Shown: positions 43,845 through 50,839 of the stretch, one piece after another
Layout: the number at the start of each line of letters is the position of its first letter
How positions within the stretch are numbered: the first letter of the stretch is position 1
Assembly (NCBI RefSeq): GCF_023094165.1
Contig: NZ_JALMDK010000004.1
Span: 434,001 to 498,000 of the forward strand
DNA length: 64,000 nt
Source: Crossiella sp. S99.2
Lineage (GTDB): Bacteria > Actinomycetota > Actinomycetes > Mycobacteriales > Pseudonocardiaceae
Direction: 5' to 3'
Notes under the pieces: model-generated
Databases searched by the model: none
The model's input: the letters and a program-made list of their open reading frames with translations, nothing else
What the model was told of the DNA's origin: nothing
Position numbers and translations under genes: made by a program

Positions 43845-44410
43845 TCTCGCCACCCTGATGGTGCAGCTGTCCGACCGCCTGACCAAGTTGATCGCCCGAT
43901 AGTCCTGGGGCGAAGAACTGCCCACGTTGGTGACACTGTCGGTGCAGACGCTGCTGGACCTGACCGCGCAGTAGCCCGACCTGGACCGGCCCGCGCCCGA
44001 GACGGCCAGCAGGCCGCACCAGCTACGGCCGCCCAGTTGGGCAGCAGCGCTGCGGAGATCATGTCGGCCATGCTGCACCGGTGATCCAGGCTCGACGCGC
44101 GACAGCAGAAGGCCACGCGGGAGGCGACTCCAAGTCGGTTTCTGCTCGGCGAGATGCGGCTGGTGGTCGTGTGGGGTCTGGACGGCGCGTCCAGACCAGA
44201 TGAGGTGTCCCAGATGAGTGAGGAGGAGAGTGGGAGGCGCAGCGAAGCAGATTAAGTTGCCGGAAATGGGCCGCAGCGAAGTTGCTGGTACGGCCCACGA
44301 ACAACAGACCGACCTGGCGCGGGGCCTCGTCAGGTCAAGCGCTATCGCACCCGAACTCACCAAGAGTCACTCCGACTTCTCGGATAAGCACTCATGCTGG
44401 TTACATGACG
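43845..44410 (+). pseudogene. Possible decayed coding remnant or spacer
   Basis: No intact gene is seen for about 560 bp. The frame following the sbcC stop reads VQLSDRLTKLIAR-stop-SWGEELPTLVTLSVQTLLDLTAQ-stop, which has protein-like composition broken by stops. A 67-codon frame at 44218-44421 has no recognisable motif. This looks like a degraded gene of unknown type, possibly a former mobile element, but the evidence is thin. Confidence 0.3.
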
Positions 44411-44443
44411 AAGGGCTGTGACCGCCAGGCGGTCACAGCCCTT
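44411..44443. terminator. Strong bidirectional terminator
   Basis: A perfect 15-bp stem, AAGGGCTGTGACCGC (44411-44425) with GCGGTCACAGCCCTT (44429-44443), and a 3-base loop, 18 bp from the stop of the reverse-strand DUF397 gene. Confidence 0.85.
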
Positions 44444-44461
44444 CAGTCCCACGCGAGTGGA

Positions 44462-44857
44462 TCAGGCAGCCATCCGTCGCGCGAGCATCGCGCTCTCGGT
44501 GAACTCGCCGTCCCGCACGTCACCGAGGAACGCCTCGATCTCACCCGCGGTGAACTCCAGTTCTGGCGTGCCCTGCTCACCGACCGTGCTGCGGAACAGG
44601 TACAGACCATGACCTGTCAGCACGATCTCGATGCAGTGACCATCAAACTGTCCACATCGGACACCTTCGAGGAACGCGTCGAACTCCGTCGCCGTGAACC
44701 TCAACCGATGGTCGTCCTTCGCACGCCATGTCATCCGAGAGTTTCGTACCTCAACCCAGCCGTCCCGCCGGGCCACCTCTACGCACTCTTTCTTCGGATC
44801 ACTCCGCTTCGCCTTCATGAACTCGTCCTCGGCGAACGCCGCAGGACCTGTGGTCAT
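44462..44857 (-). CDS. DUF397 protein, tandem duplicated domain
   Basis: About 131 residues from ATG 44857. Two DUF397-like units are visible: ECVEVARRDGWVEVRNSRM followed by LRFTATEFDAFLEGVRCGQF, then HCIEIVLTGHGLYLFRSTVG followed by LEFTAGEIEAFLGDVRDGEF. DUF397 proteins are usually encoded next to XRE-DUF5753 regulators, as here, and can act as their partners or targets in a toxin-antitoxin-like or developmental switch (as in BldB/WhiJ-type loci of Streptomyces). Single copies are more common than this double form. Confidence 0.8.
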   Translation of the reverse strand: MTTGPAAFAEDEFMKAKRSDPKKECVEVARRDGWVEVRNSRMTWRAKDDHRLRFTATEFDAFLEGVRCGQFDGHCIEIVLTGHGLYLFRSTVGEQGTPELEFTAGEIEAFLGDVRDGEFTESAMLARRMAA

Positions 44858-44876
44858 GCGCCAACTCCTTTCGTGC

Positions 44877-45785
44877 TCAAGCACTCCGCTCGAACTCCTC
44901 GGCGACGTGCTCCATGAACTCTCGTGACTCCGAGTAGCTCAGCGCGGCCGCAGTCAGCCGTGACCACGCGGCGTCGTGTGCCTTCAACGCCTTCTTGTCG
45001 TCGAGGTAGCTGATCCGGCCTTCACCTTCGACGTACGCCAGGTCAACGGGGCCGGCCACGCCAGGACTCGGCACGCGCATCAGCGTGAATCGGTTGCCGA
45101 TCGATGAGCGCCGCTCTGCCGGGGCATCGAACGGGAGGACCTGTGCGAAGACGTTGCGCCGCCGCGAAAGCTTCACCACGTGCCGAATCGCTTCCGCCAT
45201 GACGGCACGGCTGCCCCACACGCGACGCAAACAGCTCTCCGACATCACCCAGCGCACCATGGGAGGGTTGGGCCCGTCCAGGATCTCCTGACGTGCCAAT
45301 CGTGCCGTTACGTAGTCCTCGAAGGTAGGGCCTTCAGTAGCCTCTGCCCCGCCGTCTTCGCCAGCGCCTTCCAGTTGCGCCTCGATGTAGGCGCGGGTCT
45401 GCGCCAGTCCGGGCAGTACTTCGACTACCGCAGCCCGGATCTCTTCGGCCATCGACTCCACGTCGACGAGTAGGCGCATGTCTTCGTGATAGGCGCGACG
45501 ATAGCCACTGTCCCAGTGACCACGCTTGTGGTTGTCGCGTCGAAGATCCCTGAGCACAGCGTGGTACTCGGGATCGGTGAAGCCGAGTTTGTTCGCCAGT
45601 CGCTCCAGGTCACCGACTGTGATGGAGCCAGCTCCCTTGAGCAAACCAGCAATCCGGCCTTGCCCGGTGTCAATGTAGCTGGCCGCGACCGCCTGAGTGA
45701 CGTCGGCGGCCTGGATCATGTGGGCGATTTCAGCGCCCAGCACAAGCTTCTTGCCCGTGCGGATAGCAGGGCGTCCACCACTCAC
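44877..45785 (-). CDS. XRE-family regulator with DUF5753 domain
   Basis: 302 residues. The N-terminal helix-turn-helix spans about residues 14-72 (AEIAHMIQAADVTQAVAASY, GAGSITVGDLERLANKLGF). DUF5753 follows, with VEVLPGLAQTRAYIEAQL, EDYVTARLARQEILDG and the C-terminal AYVEGEGRISYLDDK. It is upstream of the DUF397 gene on the same strand, 19 bp apart, forming the usual pair. A TTGA/TCAA palindrome lies 107 bp upstream in the divergent promoter region, a candidate autoregulatory operator. Confidence 0.88.
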   Translation of the reverse strand: MSGGRPAIRTGKKLVLGAEIAHMIQAADVTQAVAASYIDTGQGRIAGLLKGAGSITVGDLERLANKLGFTDPEYHAVLRDLRRDNHKRGHWDSGYRRAYHEDMRLLVDVESMAEEIRAAVVEVLPGLAQTRAYIEAQLEGAGEDGGAEATEGPTFEDYVTARLARQEILDGPNPPMVRWVMSESCLRRVWGSRAVMAEAIRHVVKLSRRRNVFAQVLPFDAPAERRSSIGNRFTLMRVPSPGVAGPVDLAYVEGEGRISYLDDKKALKAHDAAWSRLTAAALSYSESREFMEHVAEEFERSA

Positions 45786-45891
45786 CGCAGACTCACTTCC
45801 TCTATCGGCTCCGAGCGTTGAGCATCCGGATCATCATCCCTCAGTCACTCAGCGTGCCGCTCGACTGTACCCGTTTGGATGCCTCGAGTTA

Positions 45892-45906
45892 GCTTGATTA
45901 TCAAGC
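45892..45906. promoter_or_regulatory. Palindrome in divergent XRE promoter region
   Basis: GCTTGA-TTA-TCAAGC is a perfect 6-bp inverted repeat with a 3-base centre. It shares the CTTGA/TCAAG half-site with the palindrome in front of the SbcCD operon. A nearby GTGGTATCAC lies at about 45910-45919. Confidence 0.45.
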
Positions 45907-45994
45907 AAAGTGGTATCACACTCAAATTATCGAGCCGCGATGTTCGTCGGAAGGTTACCCGACCGGGGTGGGAGCAAGATCAAGGAGGTGTGCC

Positions 45995-46252
45995 ATGACG
46001 CAGATCGCAGGAGGTCTTGCTGTTGCACTCCTGATCTTGCTTGCTGTGCTGGTCCTCATCGGCGCCGTAGCCGCAAAGTTCTTCGCTGCTTCGGACCGGC
46101 GCGCTGAACGTCGCCACGCGGACGCGGCTACCCGCGTCCTGTACCGGCTGGCCAACGCCCCACTTGATATTCAGCTCCCCAGCGGCACGGAGTCCCCCGA
46201 CCTTCGTGCCGCTGGGGTTCCACACCGTGGACGGCACTGGAGCAGGCGATGA
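45995..46252 (+). CDS. Small membrane protein
   Basis: 85 residues from ATG 45995 after AAGGAGGTG (45982-45990). One strong N-terminal membrane segment (GLAVALLILLAVLVLIGAVA) is followed by a basic soluble tail. It is the first gene of a chain of small overlapping genes divergent from the XRE regulator. Function unknown. Confidence 0.65.
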   Translation: MTQIAGGLAVALLILLAVLVLIGAVAAKFFAASDRRAERRHADAATRVLYRLANAPLDIQLPSGTESPDLRAAGVPHRGRHWSRR

Positions 46253-46332
46253 GCACACCCACGTCCCCGCCGCCGAAGCTCCCTCTCCGTCGTGCGTGCG
46301 AGTCCGCATCCGCCCCGTTCGAGAGGAGCTGA
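46249..46332 (+). CDS. Very small ORF (27 aa) bridging two genes
   Basis: ATG 46249 overlaps the preceding stop (ATGA), and its own stop lies 2 bp before the next ATG, so it fills the gap exactly. The peptide begins MSTPTSPPPKLPLRRACE. It may be translated to couple the neighbours. The AGAGGAGC ribosome-binding site of the next gene lies within its last codons. Confidence 0.4.
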   Translation: MSTPTSPPPKLPLRRACESASAPFERS

Positions 46333-46334
46333 CC

Positions 46335-46844
46335 ATGACCTGGGCTACTGTCCCGGCCACGCCCGAGACCATCAAGGTTCCCTGCCGCGACGTGTGCGGG
46401 CGCGGCCGATCGATCGCAGTCACGCCGCTCGTCAACGGCGACACCCTCCTCGTTGTTCCGCCCGGCGAGATCGCCCTTCTCAACGTCCTTCAAGCACACC
46501 AGCTCCGCACCCGGCTCCGTCGGGCTGTCCTCCGGAGTCTCGGCCAGCCCATTGACGAACTCCCGTGCCCGGCCAGCTACGCCATCACCGGCTCCAACGT
46601 TGTGGTCCACTCCACCGTGAAGTGCGCTGACACCGTTGGGCGCGAGCGCACGATCACGGTCACCTCCCAGTTGGGCGAACCCATCAAGCTCGTATCGCCA
46701 CCAGGCGAGCACGCGCTCCTACATCCCCTGGAAGTTGGGCGCCTTCGCGGCACGATCGCAACCGCGATCGACATCTCCTCAGCCCGTCCGGTCCGACTTA
46801 TGCAGGCAGCATCAGCAGGCCCGGCCCTCCCCGTAGCGGGGTGA
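46335..46844 (+). CDS. Uncharacterised protein with an internal duplication
   Basis: 169 residues. ATG 46335 follows AGAGGAGCT. Two related halves are visible: CGRGRSIAVTPLVNGDTLLV with PPGEIALLNVLQAHQLRTRL, and VGRERTITVTSQLGEPIKLV with PPGEHALLHPLEVGRLRGTI. Each half looks like a small beta-rich unit ending in a helix. I know no family with this repeat. It is in the chain of small genes controlled from the XRE promoter region. Confidence 0.6.
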   Translation: MTWATVPATPETIKVPCRDVCGRGRSIAVTPLVNGDTLLVVPPGEIALLNVLQAHQLRTRLRRAVLRSLGQPIDELPCPASYAITGSNVVVHSTVKCADTVGRERTITVTSQLGEPIKLVSPPGEHALLHPLEVGRLRGTIATAIDISSARPVRLMQAASAGPALPVAG

Positions 46845-46848
46845 ACCA

Positions 46849-47184
46849 ATGGACCGCCACCTACGTACCGAGGACTCTGACCCCTACGCCGTACCAATCG
46901 CCCAAGCACTCCAGGCCGGATGGTCTCTCATACCGCAGGCCGGCGTCGGAGTCGCCGAGAACGCGCTCGTCCGGCACGGCGCCGACGCCACCGATGTCAT
47001 CACGCTCCCAGAACTCGGCGACGCCCAGGTCATCCGGCTTCAAGGCGGACCCACTGCGGACTTTCCCCGCGACCCGGGCACCACTGTGGTCCGTCTCGCT
47101 GTGTCCCTGGACAACGCACTCCAATGGGCACGTGGCCCCGGGTACGAACTGCCTCCCCACAGCAACGAGGGGAAGGACGCATGA
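46849..47184 (+). CDS. Uncharacterised small protein
   Basis: 111 residues from ATG 46849, with GCGGGGTGA just upstream. Soluble and mildly acidic; no motif recognised. The stop overlaps the next ATG (ATGA), so it is translated as part of the same chain. Confidence 0.6.
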   Translation: MDRHLRTEDSDPYAVPIAQALQAGWSLIPQAGVGVAENALVRHGADATDVITLPELGDAQVIRLQGGPTADFPRDPGTTVVRLAVSLDNALQWARGPGYELPPHSNEGKDA

Positions 47185-48014
47185 CACCGCCCGCCTTCCC
47201 TGCTGGCCCTCTCCCAATCGATGACGAGGCTCGCGCCATCCGCGAAATGTCCGAGCGATTGCGGCGCAAGGGTTTTCTGCAGGACAAGGTCACTGACCCC
47301 AGCACCGGCCGCCCGGCAATGCGGTGGGCGCGCTGGTGGGCTGGGCACTCTGAGGTCGTCATCGCCTCCGCTGACGGCGCGCTGGCCTACCGCGTCATCG
47401 CGGCATCGCCGTACGACGACACCAAGCCCTTCACCGTGCCTGCCGAACTACAGCGGTGGCGTGCTATCGGCGGATTCACCATCGTCGCGGAACAGCTCCT
47501 CAGCCTACCGCCCGTGCGTCCGGGGCACTTTCCTTCAGCACTCAGCATGACCAACCCCCAAGCGGGTGCGGCCGCTGGCCGGACAGGCCATTACCACAAC
47601 CGGCCAGCGCCCCCGGCCCGGCCCGGCTCCGACGTCCCATCGGAGCCGGGCCGTGGCGCTCCAACCCGTTTCGAATCGGCAGCACACGGTGGCTCTAGGG
47701 AGTCGCCATCCCATTCGTCGTCGGATCGTGGTTCTCGATCGGCCTCGTGCTCATCGTCACGTGGGTCTTGCCCTGGAGATTGCTCCAGCTGCTCGACTTC
47801 CCCAACATCGGATCAATCGACTCTCCGACGTAGGTGTCACCAGTCCCCAACCCCGGAAGCCTTTGCCCGTCAACAGATTGGCACCCGGGCACTGACCACA
47901 CTCGCGCACGAAGCGCTACTCGCCCGCGCGATCGGCGGGCTCGTGATTCTCGCCAGCAGGATCGTGTTGGCTGTTCTCCCGATTCTGTGGAAGCGGGGTG
48001 GACGTGGTGGCTGA
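47181..48014 (+). CDS. Uncharacterised protein; C-terminal half doubtful
   Basis: The frame gives 277 residues from ATG 47181. The first 130 (for example DEARAIREMSERLRRKGFLQ, WARWWAGHSEVVIASADGAL) look like a normal soluble domain. From about 47600 the sequence becomes Ser/Pro/Arg-rich low complexity and crosses a strong hairpin at 47619-47653. In another frame, 47699-47830 encodes a membrane-like stretch (AIPFVVGSWFSIGLVLIVTW) without a start codon. The final 45 residues, in the original frame, again form a membrane-like helix (AIGGLVILASRIVLAVLPIL). A compensated pair of frameshifts or two separate genes are possible. Confidence 0.45.
   Translation: MTPPAFPAGPLPIDDEARAIREMSERLRRKGFLQDKVTDPSTGRPAMRWARWWAGHSEVVIASADGALAYRVIAASPYDDTKPFTVPAELQRWRAIGGFTIVAEQLLSLPPVRPGHFPSALSMTNPQAGAAAGRTGHYHNRPAPPARPGSDVPSEPGRGAPTRFESAAHGGSRESPSHSSSDRGSRSASCSSSRGSCPGDCSSCSTSPTSDQSTLRRRCHQSPTPEAFARQQIGTRALTTLAHEALLARAIGGLVILASRIVLAVLPILWKRGGRGG
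47619..47653. terminator. Strong hairpin inside a doubtful ORF
   Basis: A 14-bp perfect stem, CGGCCCGGCTCCGA (47619-47632) with TCGGAGCCGGGCCG (47640-47653), and a 7-base loop. Its strength is typical of an intrinsic terminator, which suggests the gene starting at 47181 really ends before it or that the downstream frame is decayed. Confidence 0.5.
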
Positions 48015-48273
48015 ACCGCACTTCGCTGCCTGCGAACACTGCCAGAACACCGGGAGCAAGACGCTCATCGGCCGCGCCAAGGACGGCCGGGCTACCTACG
48101 ACCGCATCGTGTGCCCGGACGAAAGCTGTCCGCATCGGACCAGACGCCAGCGGCAGGTGGCCTATCTGTCCACCGTGGGGCTCGCGCGCCCGGTGCCCAA
48201 GTTCGCGACCCAAGACGACATCCTGCCCCGAGGGAAACCTATAGACGGGCAGCACAGCCGGAAGGCGGGGTGA
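48007..48273 (+). CDS. Small zinc-ribbon-like protein
   Basis: 88 residues from GTG 48007, overlapping the previous stop (GTGGCTGA), with GGGGTGG upstream; GTG 47998 is an alternative. CEHC near the start and CPDESC about 30 residues later give four cysteines in a CxxC...CxxxxC pattern typical of a zinc ribbon, with a following His/Arg-rich HRTRRQRQ. It may bind nucleic acid. It belongs to the chain of small genes. Confidence 0.6.
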   Translation: MAEPHFAACEHCQNTGSKTLIGRAKDGRATYDRIVCPDESCPHRTRRQRQVAYLSTVGLARPVPKFATQDDILPRGKPIDGQHSRKAG

Positions 48274-48276
48274 CCG

Positions 48277-48489
48277 GTGGTGATTCTTCCACCTACTCGC
48301 ACCGGGATTGCGTTGCCTCCTGCGAACTCCCGGGTTGCCACTGGCAGTTCGATTGGCCCAGCCGTTACCAGCTGCCGCCGCCACTGTCTCGCCGACCGCG
48401 ATCGCCTCACGACGGGCCCGGGTGACGGTGCTGTCGGCATAGCCGTAGCCCCTTGGGGACCGCTACCCGAGGCGGGGCAAGCGGTATGA
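48277..48489 (+). CDS. Possible small protein
   Basis: 70 codons from GTG 48277, 3 bp after the previous stop, with AAGGCGGGG upstream. Begins VVILPPTRTGIALPPANSR; composition is unremarkable and no motif is seen. Either the last gene of the chain or chance. Confidence 0.3.
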   Translation: MVILPPTRTGIALPPANSRVATGSSIGPAVTSCRRHCLADRDRLTTGPGDGAVGIAVAPWGPLPEAGQAV

Positions 48490-48664
48490 GAACACCTACC
48501 CCGGTCAGGCCCAGGAACTATCGCACGGGTGTCGTTCGTCCACTATGGACATTATTGAATCCTTATGTGCAAAGGAAACTTCCAATTTCCTACTGTTCGA
48601 GCCCGGATGATTCTAGCGGTCAGGGCACGTCCGAGTGGCGACCGAAACGAGTGGAGCACACGTC
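48490..48664. promoter_or_regulatory. AT-richer promoter region of second XRE locus
   Basis: This stretch is clearly lower in GC than its surroundings. It contains GGAAA (48574-48578) and TTTCC (48586-48590) as an inverted repeat with a 7-base spacer, and a GTCCACTATGGACA-like palindrome at about 48537-48550. It precedes the second XRE-DUF5753 gene and probably holds its promoter and operators. Confidence 0.4.
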
Positions 48665-49597
48665 ATGGGATCAATGTTGCCTGCGGGGCACCGGGTACGG
48701 GCGGAACTACGCGCCCGACGCAGAGCCGAGAACATGACCTTGACCGCGGTCGCTGCCAAGACCGGCTACTCCGTGACAAAGCTCCAGCGCATGGAGACCG
48801 GCGGACGCGGCCTGATCCCGGATGACGTGGACACCTTGCTCACCCTCTACCAGGCGCCCAAGGGCAGGCGTGAGTACCTGGTCAAGCTGACAGCCCAAGC
48901 CGATGTTCAGCCTTGGTGGCAGGCGTTCAACGCCTGGCTACCGGGAGCCTGGCGTGAGGAGATCCCGTTGGAGGACGAGGCCACCGTCATCCGCATGTAC
49001 AACCTCGGGTTCATTCCCCCACTGCTCCAGATCGCCGCCTATACCCGAGCGCTGCTTCCCATCCTGCACCCGGATCTGACCGGCCCGGTCCTGGATCGCC
49101 TGGTCGGCGTCCAAGCAACCCGCCAGCTCATCCTCGCCCGCACTCCCCAGCCACGGATTCACTGCCTGCTCGATGAAAGCGTCCTGCGGCGCCCAGTAGG
49201 TAGCCCAGAAATCCAGGGCCAGCAACTCCAGGCTGTGGCCGCAGCAGTTGGGCTGCCGAACGTGACGGTGCAGCTGGTGCCGTTTAGCGCTGGCACCCAT
49301 CCAGGCGTGGAGGGTTCCTTGACGCTGCTGGAGTTTGACAGCGCGCCGCTGATGGCCAGAACACCCGAGTCGGTGGTCTTCCGCGATACCAAGCCGGTCG
49401 TGGGCAAGGCCCAGAATGCATGGGAGGCGATCAAGGAGCAGGCCAGTTCGGAGAACGCCACCGTGAACATGCTCAACCGCCGAGCACGCGTACTGCTGAG
49501 CACCACCACAGCCAGCAGGTACAAGAAGCGGCCCCGTGCTGGCGTACGAAGGGATCAGGCGCTCGATACGCAGCAGCGACGGGAACCAGATTCATGA
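48665..49597 (+). CDS. XRE-family regulator with DUF5753 domain (second copy)
   Basis: 310 residues from ATG 48665. The helix-turn-helix is near residues 8-65 (AGHRVRAELRARRRAENMTL, AAKTGYSVTKLQRMETGGRG), followed by DUF5753 with YNLGFIPPLLQIAAYTRALL, LDESVLRRPVGS and TVQLVPFSAGTHPGVEGSLT. It heads a chain of small genes in which each start overlaps the preceding stop, including an RbpA paralogue and an aminotransferase relative. It probably regulates the chain together with a ligand or partner protein. Confidence 0.88.
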   Translation: MGSMLPAGHRVRAELRARRRAENMTLTAVAAKTGYSVTKLQRMETGGRGLIPDDVDTLLTLYQAPKGRREYLVKLTAQADVQPWWQAFNAWLPGAWREEIPLEDEATVIRMYNLGFIPPLLQIAAYTRALLPILHPDLTGPVLDRLVGVQATRQLILARTPQPRIHCLLDESVLRRPVGSPEIQGQQLQAVAAAVGLPNVTVQLVPFSAGTHPGVEGSLTLLEFDSAPLMARTPESVVFRDTKPVVGKAQNAWEAIKEQASSENATVNMLNRRARVLLSTTTASRYKKRPRAGVRRDQALDTQQRREPDS

Positions 49598-49866
49598 GCG
49601 ACGATCACACGCAACAGCCACACCTCGCGGCAGTGTTCGCGCTTCATCGGCAGCAGGGCCGGACTGAGCAGGTCGGCGAGCTGTTCGACTCCGAGGGTCT
49701 GCACGAGCAGACGCAGCTGCTCCTGATGGCGGGCTTGCCCGACCTGCCCGAGGAGATCCAGATCCGGCTCGGCCGCGCTGCGCACGGCATCAACCTGGCG
49801 CACACAGCCTTCATCGAGATCACCCAGTTGCTGGCCCCGAAGCCGCCGAGGGGTGAATCATCGTGA
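49594..49866 (+). CDS. Small uncharacterised protein
   Basis: 90 residues from ATG 49594 (ATGA overlap with the XRE stop). Helical and acidic (LHRQQGRTEQVGELFDSEGL, LPEEIQIRLGRAAHGINLAH). It ends with an overlap into the RbpA-like gene. Possibly a DUF397-like partner by position, though the sequence does not resemble DUF397. Confidence 0.6.
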   Translation: MSDDHTQQPHLAAVFALHRQQGRTEQVGELFDSEGLHEQTQLLLMAGLPDLPEEIQIRLGRAAHGINLAHTAFIEITQLLAPKPPRGESS

Positions 49867-50303
49867 CAGGCAAGTCACTCCGCCGTATCGGTGCTAGAAA
49901 AAGGCCGGCGACTGTCCCCCGGCATGACGAAGTCCATCCTCGGCGCGTCGTCCTGTACGACTGTCCGCGTGGCCATCAGTTTGAGATGCCCTTCGCCCAC
50001 GAAGCGGATGCACCGTCCACATGGGGATGCCGTTCGCACAGCACAACATCGACTCGGGCAGGAACCTCGCCGAGCGAAGAACCGCGAAGGAAACCACCAC
50101 GGACACACTGGGACGTGTTGTGCGAACGCCGCAGTAGCGCCGAGCTGGAGCAATTGCTGACCGAACGGCTTGACTGGCTTGACAACCACCGCGGCAGCCT
50201 GCTTCTCGACCAGGCCAACGAGACCGAGAAGTTCTTGCAAACACTGGGAATCCTGCCCACGGGAGGACAAAGACCTACCGGAAACCATGGAGATCGACGA
50301 TGA
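49863..50303 (+). CDS. RbpA-like RNA polymerase-binding protein (accessory paralogue)
   Basis: 146 residues from GTG 49863 (GTGA overlap). The core matches RbpA: PRRVVLYDCPRGHQFEMPFA, then DAPSTWGCRSH, with Cys34, His38, Cys56 and His59 as likely zinc ligands. The sigma-interaction segment follows, PPRTHWDVLCERRSSAELEQ (residues 78-97), then LLTERLDWL. RbpA binds the housekeeping sigma factor and stabilises open promoter complexes. The primary copy is normally a stand-alone gene; this one has a Ser/Thr/Pro-rich insert and a C-terminal extension, and lies in an XRE-controlled chain. It may retune RNA polymerase for this locus. Confidence 0.82.
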   Translation: MTGKSLRRIGARKRPATVPRHDEVHPRRVVLYDCPRGHQFEMPFAHEADAPSTWGCRSHSTTSTRAGTSPSEEPRRKPPRTHWDVLCERRSSAELEQLLTERLDWLDNHRGSLLLDQANETEKFLQTLGILPTGGQRPTGNHGDRR

Positions 50304-50839
50304 CAAGCACACACACCCCTGACCTTCCGCTGAGCAGGGAGACCGGGCGAGTCCTTGACCTGTACCCGTCACTGGTCGACCTGAAGCCGTTGTGCCAGTG
50401 GGAACTACTCGCGCACCTGTTTCACCGACCGAAGATCGTCGAGACCCTACGGCAGCATCCACTCTGGCAGGCGGTCACTACGGAACGGTTGGAATCCACG
50501 CGGCCCTTCGAGGCCCCGCTGCGGGTGTCACTCACCTTGCGGTCGGTCGGCTTGTTCGCACTGGGGATGCCTGTCAAGACCATCATCCAGCTGGATGGCG
50601 AGGCGCAACGTTCTGTCTACCGGCGGATCGCCGAGTACGTTGATCTGGCCTGGAAGCTGGCCACACCGCCGAGCGCAGCCCACAGCCGTTGGGAGTTCAA
50701 GGATCTGCTACTGGCCAACCTTGCCGACGACCTGCCTCTCGGACGGCACGGCCGGACCGTCAGGAGTTTCGTTGTGGTGGCTGAACTTCCCGTGGCCGAC
50801 CAGCCGCGAGTAACGCTGTGGCAGGCGGGGCCGTCGTGA
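50300..50839 (+). CDS. Uncharacterised protein
   Basis: 179 residues from ATG 50300 (ATGA overlap). Mixed helical protein with LYPSLVDLKPLCQWELLAHL, RPFEAPLRVSLTLRSVGLFALG and a C-terminal beta part (RSFVVVAELPVADQPRVTLW). No motif recognised. It is translationally coupled between the RbpA-like and the DegT-like genes. Confidence 0.6.
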   Translation: MTSTHTPDLPLSRETGRVLDLYPSLVDLKPLCQWELLAHLFHRPKIVETLRQHPLWQAVTTERLESTRPFEAPLRVSLTLRSVGLFALGMPVKTIIQLDGEAQRSVYRRIAEYVDLAWKLATPPSAAHSRWEFKDLLLANLADDLPLGRHGRTVRSFVVVAELPVADQPRVTLWQAGPS

